A stretch of DNA of 7,104 nt from Pirellulaceae bacterium (GCA_022448645.1 JAKVBZ010000157.1:1-7104); one strand, 5' to 3'; counted from the stretch's first letter, positions 1 through 6,560 are shown. The notes: generated by a model not told the origin, from the letters alone. Program-made: numbers and translations.

Positions 1-68
1 ATTCCCCCACACTTCCACTTTGGTTGGGGTCACCAAGAGGTGTTCGTAAGATAGAGTCGCTCAGGAAT

Positions 69-94
69 CGTAGCTAGCGTGCTGATCAGCTACG
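69..94. repeat. Inverted repeat with 7-bp arms
   Basis: CGTAGCT at 69-75 pairs perfectly with AGCTACG at 88-94 across a 12-base loop. A 10-base palindrome, GCTGATCAGC (81-90), lies across the loop and right arm, so two mutually exclusive folds are possible. No T-run follows on either strand, so it does not look like an intrinsic terminator. It could be a protein-binding site or a chance structure. Confidence 0.3.
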
Positions 95-189
95 TCGTCA
101 ACACCATTCGCGCTGATAAAGGCAGTTCCGTGGTTCGCTCAACCTTCTACTGCACTTTTTACACCCTGTTCCCACTGAAGCGACGTCCC

Positions 190-207
190 TTTCGGATACC
201 TCCGAAA
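190..207. repeat. Short hairpin, 7-bp stem with TACC loop
   Basis: TTTCGGA at 190-196 pairs perfectly with TCCGAAA at 201-207 around a four-base loop. On the + strand it is followed by TAAAATC rather than a T-run, so intrinsic termination is unlikely. Its tight loop and perfect stem make it the cleanest hairpin in the upstream region. Its function is unknown. Confidence 0.3.
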
Positions 208-761
208 TAAAATCACCACATGTACGCTGGGCACCACGGGAATCAGCGTTCCCCTAACCAAAAAGATTGCACACCGCCAACCGAAACGGACTAGCACGGG
301 AAGCACCTGAAAAATTTTCTATGAACCACTCAGGATCTCGCTAGAAACCATGACACCGAGGCCCGAAATCACTCTGGTCAAACACCCTAAGAGCAGAAAA
401 GATTTGAGAGCGATTTGTGTCGGGTACCTCAGTGACTCCCAGCAGCGAACATTAACCACTACACAGAAAGAGCTGCCAGGACCGTTACGATTCATCACAG
501 GGCGCATTTTTAACTGTCTAAGAGGAAAAAGTACGGTCATCAACGGATCTCGTTGGATCCTAGAAGGTTTGTTACTCACGATTTTTAACAGACAAACTAC
601 CCCCCCCTCTTGCAGATCGAGGTCGGTCCGGGCAAGGTATATGTCTGGTTTTTGTCGATTTCCCAACGTCCACGCATCCAATTTCTGCTGACGTTGGTTG
701 TTTCCGTTCTTTGGCTCAAGAACATTCTCAACAAACACTTTTTCCGTATGAGATTATCCAT

Positions 762-2012
762 ATGACTTCATCCCTACCAATCGTCGACTCGAACGTGGGC
801 CCGTTGCTGGACCAAGCTCTTGATGCTGGACAAGGACTACTTCGCTTGCTGCCGACGTGGGTACCTCGCAGTTTCCTTCATCCTGGACGACGGCTGAAGC
901 TGGCGCCGGGTGATTATTATGCGTTCGGCGCATCCCGAGGTGGCATCGATGAACGTTGGTTTTCCAGTACGACCGAAGCAGCAAACGAAGGCCGCTTGCC
1001 AGATGAAGGATTGAGTTATGTAGGTGTGGAAGGTCAGCGGTTTACGCTACGAGACGCCGTCGACGAAGCCGGTGCGCGGCTGATTGGCCAAGCGATGTAC
1101 GACCAGTACGGACGCTGGCCGTGCTATTCCAAATTCTTTGACAACATGGGCCATATTCCGCATCACATGCACCAGTCTCAAGAAGATGCGGCTTTGGTCG
1201 GTCAGGAAGGTAAACCGGAAGCGTACTATTTTCCGCCACAATTGAATAATGTGGACAACAATTTTGCGTACACGTTTATGGGATTGGAGCCTGGAACGTC
1301 TCCCGCCCAATTACGGCAATGTTTGGAAGACTGGCATAAGGGAGACAATGGAATCTTGGACCTGTCTCGAGCCTACCGGCTTAAACGCGGCACGGGATGG
1401 ATGATTCCTCCGGGTGTCTTGCATGCACCTGGTTCGTTACTGACCTACGAACCTCAGTGGGGCAGCGATGTCTTCGGCATGTTCCAGTCTTTGATCGAGG
1501 GTCGCGAAGTTCCCTGGTCGCTCCTCGTGAAAGACATGCCAGAAAACAAACATAACGACCTAGATTTCATCGTTGGGCAGCTTGATTGGGAGCGAAACGT
1601 CGACACACACTTCAAGGATCACCACTATGTCGAACCGATCGTCGACCCGGAACGATCTGGCAACGGTTACGTTGACCGCTGGATAACCTATGGTGAATTC
1701 GGTGGCAAACAGTTGTTCTCGGCAAAGGAACTGACGGTGGATCCAGGTGCTAAATGTTTTTTGCAAGATCCAGGTGCCAGCGGATGGATCACGGTCCAAG
1801 GGTCTGGACGCATAGGTCCACTAAAGCTTCAGACGCCCGCCATGATCTATTTTGGCGAAGCCACCGAAGACGAGGTATTCATCTCTCATCAAGCAGCCCA
1901 AACAGGTGTTGAAGTCGAAAATACGGGCAGCGAGCCTTTAGTTGGCTTGCGCTACTTCGGCCCTGACACCCACGACAATCTGCCAAACATCGGTGACCAC
2001 AAAAAGAACTAG
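762..2012 (+). CDS. Cupin-domain protein, phosphomannose isomerase-like
   Basis: This 416-residue, probably cytosolic protein has no signal peptide or membrane segment. Seen: a histidine-rich motif HIPHHMHQ at about residues 131-138, followed by KPEAYYFPP at about 151-159, then IPPGVLHAPG at about 215-224. Histidines followed by a glutamate and a later histidine match the metal-binding pattern of cupins and type I mannose-6-phosphate isomerases. A second beta-rich region fills residues 300-400, as in bicupins, but shows no obvious metal ligands. The frame stays open upstream to a TTG at 711, but ATG at 762 is preferred because the 17 extra residues look unrelated; neither start has a clear Shine-Dalgarno. 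The stop lies 44 bases before lutA, which suggests co-transcription. Family knowledge allows a sugar isomerase or another metal-cupin activity; the substrate cannot be read from the sequence. A link to lactate-yielding sugar breakdown is inference. Confidence 0.8.
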   Translation: MTSSLPIVDSNVGPLLDQALDAGQGLLRLLPTWVPRSFLHPGRRLKLAPGDYYAFGASRGGIDERWFSSTTEAANEGRLPDEGLSYVGVEGQRFTLRDAVDEAGARLIGQAMYDQYGRWPCYSKFFDNMGHIPHHMHQSQEDAALVGQEGKPEAYYFPPQLNNVDNNFAYTFMGLEPGTSPAQLRQCLEDWHKGDNGILDLSRAYRLKRGTGWMIPPGVLHAPGSLLTYEPQWGSDVFGMFQSLIEGREVPWSLLVKDMPENKHNDLDFIVGQLDWERNVDTHFKDHHYVEPIVDPERSGNGYVDRWITYGEFGGKQLFSAKELTVDPGAKCFLQDPGASGWITVQGSGRIGPLKLQTPAMIYFGEATEDEVFISHQAAQTGVEVENTGSEPLVGLRYFGPDTHDNLPNIGDHKKN

Positions 2013-2020
2013 ACCTTGCT

Positions 2021-2031
2021 TGGTTTGACCA
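2021..2031. promoter_or_regulatory. FadR-subfamily-like operator candidate upstream of lutA
   Basis: TGGTTTGACCA is a perfect 4-bp inverted repeat around three bases. It fits the TNGTNNNACNA pattern known for GntR regulators of the FadR subfamily, which includes the lactate regulators LldR and LutR. It sits 25 bases before the lutA start in the short gap after the cupin gene. The arms do not extend further (T2020 faces G2032), and no regulator gene lies in the window, so this is a candidate only. Confidence 0.35.
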
Positions 2032-2056
2032 GACTTGAGCCAGACATTTCCTGTCC

Positions 2057-2809
2057 ATGTATCGAATCGGACTTTTTATCCCGTGCTATGTTGACCAGCT
2101 CTTCCCTAATGTTGGAATGGCCGTGGTACAGCTGCTGGAGCGGTTCGACGTTGTTGTAGAATGCCCTGCAACACCAACCTGTTGCGGTCAACCGATGGCG
2201 AATACCGGCTGTACCGACGATGCAGCTCCACTGGCCGAACAATTCTTGCAGACATTCCATGACTACGACCACGTCGTCTGTCCTTCGGGTAGCTGTACGT
2301 CTATGATTCGTCATCACTATGACGATTTCCTCAAAGGGCGTCCTGGTTTCGATGAGTTGAAAGCAAAGACGTACGAATTGTGTGAATTCATTACAGACGT
2401 GCTAAAGATAAACCACATTTCCGGAAGTTTTCCTCACCGTGTCGGCATCCACCAAAGTTGTCACGGTCTTCGGGAGTTGAGATTGGCTCAGTCAAGTGAA
2501 CGAGTCGGTGAATCTTTCAACAAGGTCCGACCTTTGCTGCAGTCGTTAAAAGGTATCGAAATCACCGAATTGACGCGCTCGGATGAATGTTGCGGCTTCG
2601 GTGGAACATTTGCCGTGAATGAGGAAGCCGTCTCGTGTCAGATGGGTAACGACCGTATTCGTGACCATGAAGAGGCAGGAACAGAAGTATTGACCGGCGT
2701 CGACATGTCCTGCCTGATGCACCTGGATGGTTTAATCCGACGCCAAAAGAAAAACATCCGCGTCATGCATGTCGCCGAGATTCTGGTTGCGAGCGAGGGA
2801 TTGGACTGA
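2057..2809 (+). CDS. lutA: L-lactate utilization iron-sulfur protein LutA (YkgE-type)
   Basis: LutA is one of three parts of the LutABC complex, which oxidises L-lactate to pyruvate in the cytosol, probably passing electrons on through iron-sulfur centres. The 250-residue protein has two cysteine-rich CCG-type domains. The first carries CCGQP at residues 42-46 and CPSGSC at 75-80. The second carries HQSCH at 132-136 and CCGFGGTF at 178-185, with MSCLMHLDG at 217-225. The opening (LFIPCYVDQLFP, residues 6-17) and the length are typical of the family, so ATG 2057 is secure although no clear Shine-Dalgarno precedes it. The gene follows the cupin gene by 44 bases, and its TGA shares one base with the lutB ATG. 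The same cysteine domains occur in heterodisulfide reductase and glycolate oxidase subunits, but the lutB and lutC neighbours settle the assignment. Confidence 0.95.
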   Translation: MYRIGLFIPCYVDQLFPNVGMAVVQLLERFDVVVECPATPTCCGQPMANTGCTDDAAPLAEQFLQTFHDYDHVVCPSGSCTSMIRHHYDDFLKGRPGFDELKAKTYELCEFITDVLKINHISGSFPHRVGIHQSCHGLRELRLAQSSERVGESFNKVRPLLQSLKGIEITELTRSDECCGFGGTFAVNEEAVSCQMGNDRIRDHEEAGTEVLTGVDMSCLMHLDGLIRRQKKNIRVMHVAEILVASEGLD

Positions 2810-4179
2810 TGAGTCACCCACGTGAAGCAGCCAAGTTCATCGACGACCAGGAACGTACACGCTGGCTGAATGAAGTCGTGTGGTCCATGCGCCATAGCCG
2901 AGATCGCTCGACACATTCCATTCACGAATGGGAAACGTTGCGTGAGCGGGCGTCGCAGATCAAGGAACATACGCTTTCTCATCTGGCCAAGTACCTGGAA
3001 CAGTTCGAAGAAGCTGCTGTGCGTCTGGGAGCACACGTGCATTGGGCCCGGAACGCAGAGGAGCATAATCAGATCGTTCACGACATCTGCAAACAACATG
3101 GTGTGCGGCGCGCGGTCAAAAGCAAATCGATGCTTACCGAAGAGTGTGGGTTAAACCATTACTTGCATGACCAGGGAATCGAGGTCACCGATACCGATTT
3201 GGGGGAACGCATCATGCAACTGCAAAATGCGCCCCCGAGTCACATCATCGCTCCCGCGATTCACATGCAGCGTTACGAAATCGCCGAGTTATTTCACGAA
3301 CACTTGGGAACGGAACGCGGCGCCGAGGATCCCAAAGAACTGGTTCAAGCTGCCCGGAGGTCATTACGGACAGCGTTTCTTGATGCCGACGCTGGAATCA
3401 CCGGTGTCAATTTCGCCGTCGCCGAAACTGGTGGAATTGTCATTTGCACGAACGAAGGCAATGCGGACATGGGCACTTGCTTGCCACCACTTCATATCGC
3501 TTGTATGGGAATTGAAAAACTGATCCCTCGCAAAGAGCACCTAGGAGTATTTCTTAGGATGCTGGCCCGATCATCGACCGGACAACCCATCACGATCTAC
3601 TCATCCCACTTCCACGGCCCCATTTCCAACGGCGAATTACACATCGTCCTCGTCGACAACGGCCGCACCGGCATTTTGGGAAAAGACACCTTTCGACGCT
3701 CCTTACAATGCATCCGCTGCGGAGCTTGTTTGAATACATGTCCTGTCTATCGGCGCAGTGGCGGACACAGTTATAGCTATACCATTCCCGGGCCCATCGG
3801 TTCCGTGCTGGGTCCTTCCCACGACATCAAACAGCACTACAGCTTGCCGTACGCTTCCAGTTTATGCGGTTCTTGCACCGATGTTTGCCCCGTCAAAATT
3901 GACTTGCACCACCAGTTGCTCGCATGGCGAAAGGAAATCGCCGCAGCCCGAGTATTACCTTGGACCAAGCGGGTCGCTATGAAAATAGCTGGTCACGTAT
4001 TCCGACGTCCCCGATTGTTTCGCTGGCTGGGAACCATCATCCGCCGAATGATGCCATTACTTCCACGTTGGATGCTGTACCATGGCGGTAACGCCTGGGG
4101 GAAACAGCGCGAGCTACCCAAATGGCCTCGCGAAAGTTTTCGCGACTGGTGGGAAAGGGAACGACGTGGACGGTCCTAA
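2809..4179 (+). CDS. lutB: L-lactate utilization protein LutB, LUD domain plus 4Fe-4S ferredoxin domain
   Basis: This 456-residue protein is the central, ferredoxin-like part of the L-lactate oxidation complex. Residues about 60-290 form the LUD domain, including VHWA (77-80), EHN (85-87) and the glycine-rich stretch GITGVNFAVAETGG (196-209). Residues about 300-375 hold the iron-sulfur region: C301, C304, C307 and C311 in CIRCGACLNTCP, then C353, C356 and C360 in LCGSCTDVCP. Only seven cysteines are visible; serine 350 stands where some homologs have the eighth. The tail after 380 is basic and tryptophan-rich and probably binds partners. The start overlaps the lutA stop by one base (TGATG), and GAGGGA at 2795-2800 is a suitable ribosome binding site, so translation is probably coupled. 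The length agrees with known LutB proteins (about 470 residues), and the gene is intact. Confidence 0.95.
   Translation: MSHPREAAKFIDDQERTRWLNEVVWSMRHSRDRSTHSIHEWETLRERASQIKEHTLSHLAKYLEQFEEAAVRLGAHVHWARNAEEHNQIVHDICKQHGVRRAVKSKSMLTEECGLNHYLHDQGIEVTDTDLGERIMQLQNAPPSHIIAPAIHMQRYEIAELFHEHLGTERGAEDPKELVQAARRSLRTAFLDADAGITGVNFAVAETGGIVICTNEGNADMGTCLPPLHIACMGIEKLIPRKEHLGVFLRMLARSSTGQPITIYSSHFHGPISNGELHIVLVDNGRTGILGKDTFRRSLQCIRCGACLNTCPVYRRSGGHSYSYTIPGPIGSVLGPSHDIKQHYSLPYASSLCGSCTDVCPVKIDLHHQLLAWRKEIAAARVLPWTKRVAMKIAGHVFRRPRLFRWLGTIIRRMMPLLPRWMLYHGGNAWGKQRELPKWPRESFRDWWERERRGRS
4154..4160 (+). promoter_or_regulatory. Ribosome binding site deciding the lutC start
   Basis: AAAGGGA lies inside the end of lutB and ends five bases before the GTG at 4166. 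It supports that GTG over an in-frame ATG at 4082 deep inside lutB, which would add 28 residues that do not resemble LutC. Confidence 0.5.
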
Positions 4180-4771
4180 TACCAGCCGGCAAGACATATT
4201 GAATGCCATCCGAAGCCACAACATCCAGGGTGTGGAGCTGCCAAGCCTGGAAGGACTTGGCGTTCAATTCGACGATCCCATGGAACAATTTGGCAAAGTG
4301 CTCAGTCGTGTAGGTGGTCAATTGGTGCGTCTCGATGACATGTCTCAGGTTTCAGATTATATCCAGAGCATGGATGTGTTTCAAAACTCGAAACAAATCC
4401 TATGCCGGCTGCCCGACTCCAAACTGGACAATGTCAATCTGGATGAAATCGCGGACCCTCATGATCTGGCTGGGTTAGATCTCGCGATTCTCACTGGCGA
4501 ATTTGCCGTGGCAGAAAACGCTGCCGTGTGGGTCACCGATCGCGCCCTAAAACATCGGGTTGGTTACGTGATCGCCGAACACCTGATCATGGTTGTCGAC
4601 GCCCAGCAATTGGTGCATCACATGCATGAAGCATACGAGCGCATCACATTTTCGAAAGCGGGTTACGGCCTGTTCATCGCCGGTCCTTCCAAAACCGCCG
4701 ATATCGGCGCTACTCTTGTCAAAGGCGCTCACGGCGCGTGCACGTACCACGTCATCTTTGTCGGGACATAG
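4166..4771 (+). CDS. lutC: L-lactate utilization protein LutC, LUD domain
   Basis: LutC is the third protein of the L-lactate oxidation complex, cytosolic and made of a single LUD domain. With the GTG start it has 201 residues, close to other LutC proteins. Seen: SRQDILNAIR at residues 7-16, typical of the family's opening; GEFAVAENAAVWVTD at 111-125; EHLIMVVD at 138-145; and the closing signature beginning IAGPSKTADIG at 171, followed by KGAHG. The GTG overlaps the end of lutB by 14 bases and is preceded by AAAGGGA, so translation probably depends on ribosomes leaving lutB. The in-frame ATG at 4082 gives a 229-residue version, judged less likely because its first 28 residues merely read through lutB. 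This is the last gene of the + strand run. Confidence 0.93.
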   Translation: MDGPNTSRQDILNAIRSHNIQGVELPSLEGLGVQFDDPMEQFGKVLSRVGGQLVRLDDMSQVSDYIQSMDVFQNSKQILCRLPDSKLDNVNLDEIADPHDLAGLDLAILTGEFAVAENAAVWVTDRALKHRVGYVIAEHLIMVVDAQQLVHHMHEAYERITFSKAGYGLFIAGPSKTADIGATLVKGAHGACTYHVIFVGT

Positions 4772-4981
4772 TACAAAATAGGTTGGCACGTTCCAAATAA
4801 CGCAGGACCAATGACTTTCGTAGTGCGAATTCCCAATCGCGAATGCCCCAGCATGTCGTAGCACCATGGCGATATCATCGCCTTCGCCCAGCGACACGGA
4901 GCAGAAGCACGTACAGCTGTTCGCCGACGACCGAAAAGAGTTACACCTTTTTTTCTCTTTAGCCTGAACATCGAGGCCAAA
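4772..4981. other. Convergent intergenic region
   Basis: This 210-base gap separates the ends of lutC and the opposing phosphatase gene. It should hold termination signals for both. I see a seven-T run at 4948-4954, but no strong GC-rich stem directly before it. Open frames crossing the region on the - strand run into lutC and have no recognisable product. Confidence 0.5.
4868..4882. repeat. Hairpin with 6-bp perfect stem in the convergent gap
   Basis: GGCGAT (4868-4873) pairs with ATCGCC (4877-4882) around a three-base loop, 97 bases past the lutC stop. It has no adjacent T-run, so it is at best a weak, possibly bidirectional terminator. Confidence 0.3.
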
Positions 4982-5524
4982 TCATTCGCTAGAGCAGGGC
5001 GGAGTGAGACGCCGCCGGGCGAATTCCTGAACGACTTGGCGTTGAAATACGTGCTTCACGACCTGAGGCCTTTTGGACTGCAAAAATTCCTGTGCTTCTT
5101 TTGCAGAAAAACCTTTCTCTTGCATTAACCAGCACAGAACCACAGTGGCGCTACGTCCTCTTCCTGCCTTACAATGTACATAGACGGTACGTCCCTGACG
5201 AACATGGTCTGTCATGTAATCAACTGCCTGCTCGACCGATTCGATGGTCGGCGGTGTGAAATCCACAGTTGGCACACGCAGTTGTGTCATGCCAAATTGT
5301 TTGTATTGCTCAACAGGCCCCGCATATTCTTCACAGGTATTCACCACTGCGCGGACACCTTCTTTGTCCAGCTTTTTGACAAGAAATGCGAACGGGAGCG
5401 CTCCCAAGATCACGTGGTCATCGACACGAGACCACCACTTCCATACTCCCAGAACCCGCGCCCAGAACAGGTTCCATCCCAACGTCGGATAGAAAATAAC
5501 ACGGGCAACATAGCGGTGCATCAT
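4982..5524 (-). CDS. Dual-specificity phosphatase, PTPMT1-like
   Basis: This 180-residue cysteine-based phosphatase carries the complete signature HCKAGRGRS at residues 117-125: nucleophile C118 and phosphate-binding R124 (CX5R). D88 in VPTVDFTPP is the likely general acid. The N-terminal part (YPTLGWNLFW, then WWSRVDDHVILGALPF at about 30-45) resembles mitochondrial PTPMT1, which dephosphorylates phosphatidylglycerophosphate in cardiolipin synthesis. A similar lipid role here is inferred from that likeness; protein tyrosine or other phosphate esters remain possible. Residues about 7-30 are hydrophobic and aromatic and may hold the enzyme at the membrane. Its ATG overlaps the stop of the thioredoxin-like gene (ATGA, four shared bases), with GGAAG just upstream, so the two are translationally coupled. 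A second ATG directly follows the first and could also serve. The signature is intact, so the enzyme should be active. Confidence 0.88.
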   Translation of the reverse strand: MMHRYVARVIFYPTLGWNLFWARVLGVWKWWSRVDDHVILGALPFAFLVKKLDKEGVRAVVNTCEEYAGPVEQYKQFGMTQLRVPTVDFTPPTIESVEQAVDYMTDHVRQGRTVYVHCKAGRGRSATVVLCWLMQEKGFSAKEAQEFLQSKRPQVVKHVFQRQVVQEFARRRLTPPCSSE

Positions 5525-6243
5525 TCGGCTTCCATTTCCTTACGCAATGTCTCTAACTGACCGTTTCGTGCGGCCTCGGAATCGAACGGCTGAAATTCCA
5601 GGTGACAGTCCGTGACGTGTTGCATTGCATGCCAAGCAGCAGCGCGGACCGCCAAACGCCTGTCGGCCATCGACTCCAACAGAGCCGCCACGACATATTC
5701 CTGATGTTCTGTAAGTGCAGCCAAGATGGCCTCGCGGCCATGGCAGTCCGGCCGTGCCAACACCTCCACTAATTCCGTGACCACCATGGCACATTCCTCA
5801 CCAGAGACTTGCTCGATACGGTGCAGTAGATCACCTACAGCTGCCAGCGGTGTCTCTGGCTCCGTCAAAACATTGTGTAGAAACTCTTTGAACTGCTTCG
5901 GATTCATATACCCTGAACGTCCGCTGATAGGACGCCCTTCGGCATTAAAGACAATCGTAGCTGGCACACCCCGCACCCAATGCCTAGCGGCCAGATCTTG
6001 CCGCTCATCGGTGTCCACCTTGACCCACAAGTAATCCTGGGCAACCTCGTCCATACTTTCGTCCATCAAGGTAATGTACTCCAGTTTGCGACACCAGTTG
6101 CACCACGGAGCACCAAAGACGACCACGACTGGAACTCGCTTCGGATTGTCAGAGAACGCCTTTTCGAAACTACCGCTGAAGTCGACAGCCTTTACCGGCC
6201 AACTCAAAGCACAGACAACAACCACACACAGTACGAATTTCAT
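5521..6243 (-). CDS. Exported thioredoxin-fold protein with HEAT-like C-terminal region
   Basis: With the ATG at 6243 the protein has 240 residues. Residues 1-19 form a signal peptide (MKFVLCV start, hydrophobic core, likely cleavage after VKA), so the product is probably exported. The thioredoxin domain spans about residues 25-130, with the redox pair C48 and C51 in APWCNWC and the conserved cis-proline P94 in GVPATIVF. Residues about 140-212 are alanine- and leucine-rich helices with a HEAT-like pattern, followed by a charged tail. AGGAGA at 6248-6253 is a good ribosome binding site and supports this start. The frame stays open upstream to an ATG at 6561, but the extra 106 residues look non-coding and would bury the signal peptide. 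Likely role: thiol-disulfide exchange on envelope proteins; the substrate is unknown. The downstream phosphatase gene overlaps by four bases. Confidence 0.85.
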   Translation of the reverse strand: MKFVLCVVVVCALSWPVKAVDFSGSFEKAFSDNPKRVPVVVVFGAPWCNWCRKLEYITLMDESMDEVAQDYLWVKVDTDERQDLAARHWVRGVPATIVFNAEGRPISGRSGYMNPKQFKEFLHNVLTEPETPLAAVGDLLHRIEQVSGEECAMVVTELVEVLARPDCHGREAILAALTEHQEYVVAALLESMADRRLAVRAAAWHAMQHVTDCHLEFQPFDSEAARNGQLETLRKEMEAE

Positions 6244-6247
6244 CCAA

Positions 6248-6253
6248 TCTCCT
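6248..6253 (-). promoter_or_regulatory. Shine-Dalgarno of the thioredoxin-like gene
   Basis: AGGAGA on the - strand lies four bases before the ATG at 6243. It is the strongest ribosome binding site in the window and fixes the start at the signal peptide methionine rather than at the upstream ATG at 6561. Confidence 0.65.
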
Positions 6254-6476
6254 ATCTTGCAGCCTGGATGCTGCTCCCTGTGTATTCCATACCGAGCCTT
6301 AGAAAAAGCTTGTACCATGCTTCTAGTAAAAACGTTCATGATGCGCGTGGTAGAGCTGGGCCCTGCCATCTTACCATCGTCAATGGCTTTGTTCTGAATG
6401 ACATCGCAGCGTTTTTTTCGGCACACGTTCGAAATACCGAATGCCCGATAGAACATGGTCGCCCCCACACGTTCAC

Positions 6477-6525
6477 CAGCGTCATTTCGGTTTCGGATAT
6501 CAGCATTCATTTCGCATTCGGATTC
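6477..6525. repeat. Tandem repeat, two copies of 24-25 bases
   Basis: Two adjoining units occupy 6477-6500 and 6501-6525. Both begin CAGC; after a one-base length difference they share a 17-base core (6482-6498 and 6507-6523) that differs only at two adjacent positions. The copies are read in different frames by the open frame on the - strand, so it is not a peptide repeat. Confidence 0.7.
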
Positions 6526-6560
6526 CAGAACTGATTTTTTGCTAACCCTGTACTTGAGCA

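Larger units (their letters stand above)
1..761. other. Gene-free upstream region
   Basis: I see no convincing gene in this stretch. Two open frames lie on opposite strands over roughly 319-738, but their translations show no recognisable motif and no ribosome binding site. A short frame open from the window edge stops at 52-54; it could be the tail of an upstream gene but is too short to judge. The region contains two short inverted repeats (69-94 and 190-207), an eight-C run at 600-607 and an imperfect palindrome at 24-36. No clear -35/-10 pair with correct spacing was found. It most likely carries the promoter and leader of the cupin-lut run; that role is inferred from position only. Confidence 0.55.
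6244..6560 (-). other. Leader between the DUF4159 gene and the thioredoxin-like gene
   Basis: This 317-base stretch separates two genes on the same strand. Its - strand frame continuous with the thioredoxin gene is open throughout, and an ATG at its upstream end overlaps the DUF4159 stop (TAATG), but the translation is motif-free. It contains a tandem repeat at 6477-6525 and a seven-T run on the + strand near 6410. I found no convincing promoter. Confidence 0.45.

Noticed and set aside
600..607. Run of eight C bases, possible phase-variable tract
   Set aside because: It is not inside a gene and no promoter elements flank it, so slippage would have no evident effect; a sequencing artefact is also possible.
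610..643. TTGCAG and TATATG as a -35/-10 promoter pair
   Set aside because: The spacing is 22 bases, too long for a sigma-70 promoter, and the match is weak.
319..738. Open frame of 139 codons on the - strand before the cupin gene, and a 113-codon frame opposite it (350-691)
   Set aside because: Neither translation shows a motif, biased composition or ribosome binding site, and each lies opposite the other; both are probably chance frames.
711..761. TTG at 711 as the start of the cupin gene
   Set aside because: No ribosome binding site precedes it, and the 17 added residues do not look like part of the domain; ATG at 762 is simpler.
4935..4960. AAAGAG/CTCTTT pairing around the T-run as a terminator
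   Set aside because: The stem is AT-rich with a loop of 14 bases and would be too weak for intrinsic termination.
4547..4980. Overlapping - strand frames across the end of lutC and the convergent gap
   Set aside because: They are mostly antisense to the conserved LutC C-terminus, and their products are arginine-rich without any family pattern.
5174..5560. Open frame of 128 codons on the + strand
   Set aside because: It is opposite the phosphatase gene, whose active-site signature is unambiguous.
5980..6534. Open frame of 184 codons on the + strand
   Set aside because: It lies opposite the thioredoxin-like gene and its leader, has no recognisable domain, and loses to the clear CxxC and signal peptide on the - strand.
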